From: Eubacterium sp. | Lineage (GTDB): Bacteria; Bacillota; Clostridia; Lachnospirales; CAG-274 | Assembly (NCBI GenBank): GCA_020859645.1 | Contig: JAJBVU010000299.1 | Location: forward strand, 1 to 11,007 | Direction: 5' to 3' | DNA length: 11,007 bases | Shown: in pieces, positions 6,635 to 11,007 of the stretch | How the letters are laid out: every line of letters begins with the position of its first letter | Position numbering within the stretch: the first letter of the stretch is position 1 | Made by a program: the position numbers and the translations under genes | Notes under the pieces: model-generated | The model's input: only the letters and a program-made list of their open reading frames with translations | Database searches by the model: none | What the model was told of the DNA's origin: nothing

Positions 6635-9600
6635 ATGGAATCGAAAAATTTTACAAAGGTGTTCGGAACACTTGATATGCCCTCCGTTGTAATGTGCGGA
6701 CTTAAGTCTCTCGATGTTGAAAGTATAAAGCTTTTCAAAAAAGAGGGGCTTTTAAGCGTTGACCTTTCGGGCAGAAGAATTGTAAATGAAGAAAATTTAG
6801 AGGTTTTCAAGAGAAGCCTTTATAAAAACTTTAAATTTATAAAAAGAGCCGAAATTTCAGTAAAATATGACACCGATGAAGAGCTTTCTCAGATTTTGAA
6901 AAAATACATAAAAAATATACTGACGGCAGTTAAGGAAAAAAACAGATTTTGCTATTTTGCACTTTTTGACAGCGACTATGAAGTGCAGGATAAAAAAATT
7001 CTCTTTAAGCTTAAGAGACGGGGCAATTATTTGCTGACCGAAAACAAAATCGATGAGCTTATAGTAAAGCTTTTAAAGGAAAGATTTAATATTGACTGCT
7101 CCGTAAGCTTTAAGGACGGAAAGTCTGATAAGAAGAAGGAAAAGACAAATACATTTGCGGAAGCCTTCTACGGCGGTGAGGTTAATGACTTTCCTGTGGA
7201 AAGCTATGTGCCTTTTTCGTCTGTGGCTGAGGTTAAGCCGCAAAGAAAAATGGGCAGACTTTCTTCAAAGGTTGTTGAAATTACGGAAGAGCCTGTATCA
7301 ATTAAGGATAATCTTGCTGAGGGGGAAACGGTTGTTTTTTGGGGAAAGGTTATAGGTACGGAAATAAGAGAAACAAAAAAAGGCAAATATATAGTCAAGG
7401 TTCAGATTTATGACGGAAGCTATTCAACCACACTTAAATTTTTCACATCTCCCGAGGAATATGATGACAGTTATAAGAACCTCGTTGAGGGAAAGGAAAA
7501 ATATGTCATTGCAAAGGGCATAGTTCAGGACGATATATTCGACAAAGAGCTTGTTGTTATGGTAAAGGAAATTTGTGCCGGAGAAGCGCCGGAAAAAACA
7601 AGGGCTGACAATGCAGAGAAGAAGAGGGTGGAGCTTCATCTTCACACAAATATGAGCGATATGGACGGTGTTTCCTCAGTTACGTCATATTTAAACAGAG
7701 CTAAGGAGTGGGGTCACAGGGCTATGGCTGTTACAGACCATGGTGTTGTTCAGGCTTTCCCCGAAGCTATGTCTGCCGAAAAGTCAACAGGGGTAAAGGT
7801 TCTCTACGGCTGTGAGGCTTATCTTATAGACGATTTGGGAACTATCTGCGAAAACCCCAAGGGTCAGAAGCTAAACGATGAATGTGTTGTTTTCGACCTT
7901 GAAACAACGGGGCTTAAAAAGGAAACTGACAAGATAATCGAAATCGGTGCAGTTAAGGTTAAAGACGGAGAGGTTGTTGACAAATTTTCAGCCTTTATTA
8001 ACCCCGGTATTAAATTAAGCGACAAAATTGTTAAGCTTACGGGAATAACAGACGATATGCTTAAGGACGCACCTCCTGAAGAGGAGGTTGTGCCTGAGTT
8101 TTTAAGCTTCTGCGGCGGCGCTGTTCTCGTTGGTCACAATGTGGGCTTTGACATAGGCTTTATAAGGCGTTTTGCCACATCGGCGGGAACAGAGGTAAAC
8201 AATACAGTTGTGGACACATTAGGTCTTGCCAGAACTCTTTACGGAGATTTGAAAAACCATAAGCTTGACACTGTCTGTGAGCATTTGGGGGTCAGTCTTT
8301 TAAACCACCACAGAGCGGTTGATGACGCCAAGGCGACAGCGGACATATATTTGCTTATGGCAAAGGAGCTTGAAGAAAAGGGCATTAAGGACGTAAACGA
8401 AATTAATGTTTTCGGTTCATGCAATATAGACAAAAACAACATAAAGCAATATTATCACGCAATAATTTTGGTTAAGGAACAAAAGGGCATAAGAAATCTC
8501 TATGAGCTTATTTCTGACGCCCACTTAAAATATTTTAAAAGAAAGCCCAGAATACCCAAAAGCGAATTTATTCGTTTGAGAGAGGGGCTTATTATAGGCT
8601 CTGCCTGTGAAGCGGGAGAACTTTATACGGCAATTTATGAAAACGCCCCCGAGCAGAAGATTAAAGAGCTTGTTGACTTTTATGACTATTTGGAAATTCA
8701 GCCCTTAGGCAACAATAAATTTATGATAAACAACCCCTCTAAGAGAGGGAAAACCGTTGACAGCGAAGAAAGGCTTATCGAAATAAACAAAAAAATTGTT
8801 GCTTTGGGTGAACAGTATAACAAGCCCGTCTGTGCAACCTGTGACTGTCACTTTTTAGACCCCGAGGACGAATATTTCAGGCGGATAATTATGGCTGGAA
8901 GCGGCTTTGACGACGCAGACGACCAGGCACCCCTTTATTTCAGAACCACTGAGGAAATGCTTGATGAGTTTGAATATTTGGGGAAGGAAAAGGCTTATGA
9001 GGTGGTTGTTGAAAATACAAATTTAATTGCGGATATGATTGGGAATATTCTGCCAATACCCAACGAAACCTTCCCTCCACACATTGACGGAGCGGAGGAG
9101 CAGCTGAGAGACATAGCCTATAACAGGGCGCACGAAATTTACGGAGATCCTCTGCCTAAAATTGTTGAGGACAGGCTCGAAACGGAGTTAAGCTCCATTA
9201 TTTCAAACGGATACGCCGTTCTCTATATAATCGCTCAGAGACTTGTTCAGGATTCAAACGAACACGGCTATATGGTAGGCTCAAGAGGTTCGGTTGGCTC
9301 TTCCTTTGCGGCGACTATGGCGGGCATAACAGAGGTTAATCCCCTTGAACCCCACTATATTTGCCCCAACTGCCAATATTCAGACTTTGACTCGGATATA
9401 GTTAAGGAGAAGGCAGGCACAAGCGGCTTTGACCTTCCCGACAGAAAATGTCCCAATTGCGGAACGGAGCTTATAAAAGAGGGTCAGGCTATACCCTTCC
9501 AGACCTTTTTGGGCTTCCACGGGGATAAAGAGCCTGATATTGACCTTAACTTTTCGGGAGAATATCAGGCAAACGCCCATAAATACACAGAAAAGCTTTT

Positions 9601-10963
9601 CGGCGAAGGCTTTGTGTTTAAAGCCGGAACTATAGGCACACTTGCGGACAAAACCGCCTACGGCTATGTTAAAAAATATGCCGATGAGAGAGGGCTGAAC
9701 CTGAACAGCGCCGAAATAAACAGGCTTGTTCAGGGCTGCGTGGGAATTAAAAAGACAACAGGTCAGCACCCCGGCGGTCTTATGGTTGTTCCCTCGGACA
9801 ACTCTATTTACAATTTCTGCCCTGTTCAGCACCCTGCAAACAAGGTCAATTCGGACGTTATAATAACCCATTTTGACTATCACTCCATAAGCGGCAGACT
9901 TTTGAAGCTTGACGAGCTGGGGCACGATGTTCCCACAATTATGCATATGTATAAGGAAATGACAGGAGTTGACCCTATAACCATACCTATGGGAGACAAA
10001 AAGGTTATGTCTCTGTTTACATCTCCCGATGCTTTGGGGGTAACAAGGGAGGATATAGGGGTTGAAACAGGCTCTTTGGGTCTGCCTGAGTTCGGAACAG
10101 CCGGAGCAAGGCGAATGCTTACGGAAACACAGCCCACAACCTTTTCGGAGCTTGTGAGACTTTCGGGTCTTGCACACGGTACCGATGTATGGGCAGGCAA
10201 CGCTCAGGAGCTTATTAAAAACGGAGTGGCAACCCTTAAAGAGGTTATTGCAACCCGTGACGACATTATGACCTATCTTATTTCAATGGGGCTGCCCGAT
10301 ACGGAAAGCTTTAATATAATGGAAAAGGTCAGAAAGGGCAAGGGCTTAACCCCTGAGTGGGAGGCTCTTATGCGTGAGCATAACGTTCCCGAATGGTATA
10401 TCGACAGCTGTAAAAAGATTAAATATATGTTCCCTAAGGGGCATGCGGCGGCTTATGTAACCAGCGCCGTAAGAATAGGCTGGTTTAAAATATACTATCC
10501 CTATGCGTTCTATGCGGCTTGCTTTTCAATGAAGCTTGCGTTTTTCAACTATTCTACCTGCTGCTTCGGCAGAGACAGGGTTTTGAAACGCAAAAAGGAG
10601 CTTGAAGCTATGGGAAAGGACGCAACCGCCAATGATAAAAACGAACTTACAACCCTCGAGCTTGTAAACGAAATGTACGCAAGAGGGCTTAAGTTTAAGA
10701 AAATAGATTTGTATGAGTCCGATGCGGTAAAATTTATTCAGACCGATGAGGGGCTTATGCCGCCCTTTGCTACAATTCCGAAGCTTGGCGAAACTGCCGC
10801 TAAGAGTATTGTGGAGGCAAGAAAAGACGGCAGGTTTGAAACAATTGACGACTTTATCGACAGAACCGCCGTAGGCAAGTCTCTTGTGGATTTGCTGAAG
10901 GAAAACGGTATATTGGAAGGAATACCCGAAACAAGACAGGTTTCGTTTTTTGAGTTATCTTAA
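6635..10963 (+). CDS. polC: DNA polymerase III alpha subunit, PolC type
   Basis: PolC is the main replicative polymerase of Firmicutes, with its own proofreading nuclease. The 1442 residues match the family's usual 1430-1460. In order: a divergent N-terminal domain (1-215), an OB-fold domain (about 225-320), and the first part of the PHP domain (about 331-415, HLHTNMSD and TDHG). A DEDD-type exonuclease is inserted at about 416-580 (DLETTG with Asp421 and Glu423, HNVGFD with Asp506, HHRAVDDA). The rest of PHP follows. The polymerase core has GSRGSVGSS (882-890), a four-Cys zinc motif (Cys910, 913, 939, 942), catalytic PDIDLNFSGE (Asp968, Asp970), GQHPGG (1043-1048) and Asp1093. A helix-hairpin-helix region (about 1375-1410) and a sliding-clamp motif QVSFF (1435-1439) end the protein. 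The ATG at 6635 follows TAAGGA (6619-6624). The frame also opens at TTG 6599 inside ispG, which is unlikely to be the start. Confidence 0.98.
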   Translation: MESKNFTKVFGTLDMPSVVMCGLKSLDVESIKLFKKEGLLSVDLSGRRIVNEENLEVFKRSLYKNFKFIKRAEISVKYDTDEELSQILKKYIKNILTAVKEKNRFCYFALFDSDYEVQDKKILFKLKRRGNYLLTENKIDELIVKLLKERFNIDCSVSFKDGKSDKKKEKTNTFAEAFYGGEVNDFPVESYVPFSSVAEVKPQRKMGRLSSKVVEITEEPVSIKDNLAEGETVVFWGKVIGTEIRETKKGKYIVKVQIYDGSYSTTLKFFTSPEEYDDSYKNLVEGKEKYVIAKGIVQDDIFDKELVVMVKEICAGEAPEKTRADNAEKKRVELHLHTNMSDMDGVSSVTSYLNRAKEWGHRAMAVTDHGVVQAFPEAMSAEKSTGVKVLYGCEAYLIDDLGTICENPKGQKLNDECVVFDLETTGLKKETDKIIEIGAVKVKDGEVVDKFSAFINPGIKLSDKIVKLTGITDDMLKDAPPEEEVVPEFLSFCGGAVLVGHNVGFDIGFIRRFATSAGTEVNNTVVDTLGLARTLYGDLKNHKLDTVCEHLGVSLLNHHRAVDDAKATADIYLLMAKELEEKGIKDVNEINVFGSCNIDKNNIKQYYHAIILVKEQKGIRNLYELISDAHLKYFKRKPRIPKSEFIRLREGLIIGSACEAGELYTAIYENAPEQKIKELVDFYDYLEIQPLGNNKFMINNPSKRGKTVDSEERLIEINKKIVALGEQYNKPVCATCDCHFLDPEDEYFRRIIMAGSGFDDADDQAPLYFRTTEEMLDEFEYLGKEKAYEVVVENTNLIADMIGNILPIPNETFPPHIDGAEEQLRDIAYNRAHEIYGDPLPKIVEDRLETELSSIISNGYAVLYIIAQRLVQDSNEHGYMVGSRGSVGSSFAATMAGITEVNPLEPHYICPNCQYSDFDSDIVKEKAGTSGFDLPDRKCPNCGTELIKEGQAIPFQTFLGFHGDKEPDIDLNFSGEYQANAHKYTEKLFGEGFVFKAGTIGTLADKTAYGYVKKYADERGLNLNSAEINRLVQGCVGIKKTTGQHPGGLMVVPSDNSIYNFCPVQHPANKVNSDVIITHFDYHSISGRLLKLDELGHDVPTIMHMYKEMTGVDPITIPMGDKKVMSLFTSPDALGVTREDIGVETGSLGLPEFGTAGARRMLTETQPTTFSELVRLSGLAHGTDVWAGNAQELIKNGVATLKEVIATRDDIMTYLISMGLPDTESFNIMEKVRKGKGLTPEWEALMREHNVPEWYIDSCKKIKYMFPKGHAAAYVTSAVRIGWFKIYYPYAFYAACFSMKLAFFNYSTCCFGRDRVLKRKKELEAMGKDATANDKNELTTLELVNEMYARGLKFKKIDLYESDAVKFIQTDEGLMPPFATIPKLGETAAKSIVEARKDGRFETIDDFIDRTAVGKSLVDLLKENGILEGIPETRQVSFFELS

Positions 10964-10970
10964 TCTGCGG

Positions 10971-10999
10971 CTTAAAAATCAGTTTTTAGGTATTTTGGG
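10971..10999 (+). terminator. Possible weak terminator after polC
   Basis: CTTAAAAA (10971-10978) pairs with TTTTTAGG (10983-10990) around TCAG, with one T-G wobble, and T-rich sequence follows. The stem is nearly all A-T and the T-run is interrupted by G, so efficient termination is doubtful. In related genomes polC is often followed by rimP and nusA, so readthrough would also make sense. The window ends before any next gene can be seen. Confidence 0.25.
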
Positions 11000-11007
11000 T
11001 TTTGTTT

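Noticed and set aside
7155..7355. Open frame of 66 codons on the + strand inside polC
   Set aside because: It is a shifted frame of the PolC N-terminal region, with no ribosome site and a composition unlike a natural protein.
9380..10177. Long open frame of 265 codons on the minus strand
   Set aside because: It lies wholly inside polC, whose protein matches its family across the region. The antisense product has no recognisable domain and no convincing ribosome site; it is a by-product of polC codon usage.

Overview
This window is a stretch of bacterial chromosome carrying core housekeeping genes, all on the + strand and closely packed. A full-length PolC-type replicase, Gram-positive-style ribosome binding sites (AAGGAGAG, AGAGGAGG, GGAGAGGG) and the gene order pyrH-frr-uppS-cdsA-dxr-rseP-ispG-polC point to a Firmicute, most likely of class Clostridia. 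The MEP isoprenoid genes and moderate base composition fit that. I cannot name a genus. Stop codons TAA, TAG and TGA are all used, so the standard bacterial code applies.

Layout. Bases 1-132 are a non-coding leader with three consecutive hairpins and no recognisable end of tsf, the usual upstream neighbour. pyrH (UMP kinase) follows, then an unrecognised 75-residue gene whose arginine codons differ from its neighbours. A 94-base gap with a possible weak promoter leads to frr (ribosome recycling factor) and uppS (undecaprenyl diphosphate synthase). A 53-base gap with a weak hairpin and T-run precedes cdsA (CDP-diacylglycerol synthase), dxr (DXP reductoisomerase), rseP/rasP (site-2 protease), ispG (HMBPP synthase) and polC (replicative DNA polymerase, 1442 residues). 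The final 44 bases hold an AT-rich hairpin that may be a weak terminator.

The genes link nucleotide supply (PyrH), ribosome turnover (Frr), isoprenoid and lipid-carrier synthesis (Dxr, IspG, UppS), phospholipid precursor supply (CdsA), membrane proteolysis (RseP) and replication (PolC). Dxr and IspG act early and late in the MEP pathway, whose isoprenoids feed UppS.

Most of the window is ordinary core genome, and I see no CRISPR, mobile element, tRNA or rRNA gene. Three points merit attention. First, dxr is broken by an in-frame TGA 50 codons before its natural end; the rest of the domain continues in the same frame to a TAA just before rseP, and a nearby conserved Asn is Ile. Second, the small gene between pyrH and frr is unidentified. 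Third, the leader before pyrH can fold in mutually exclusive ways.
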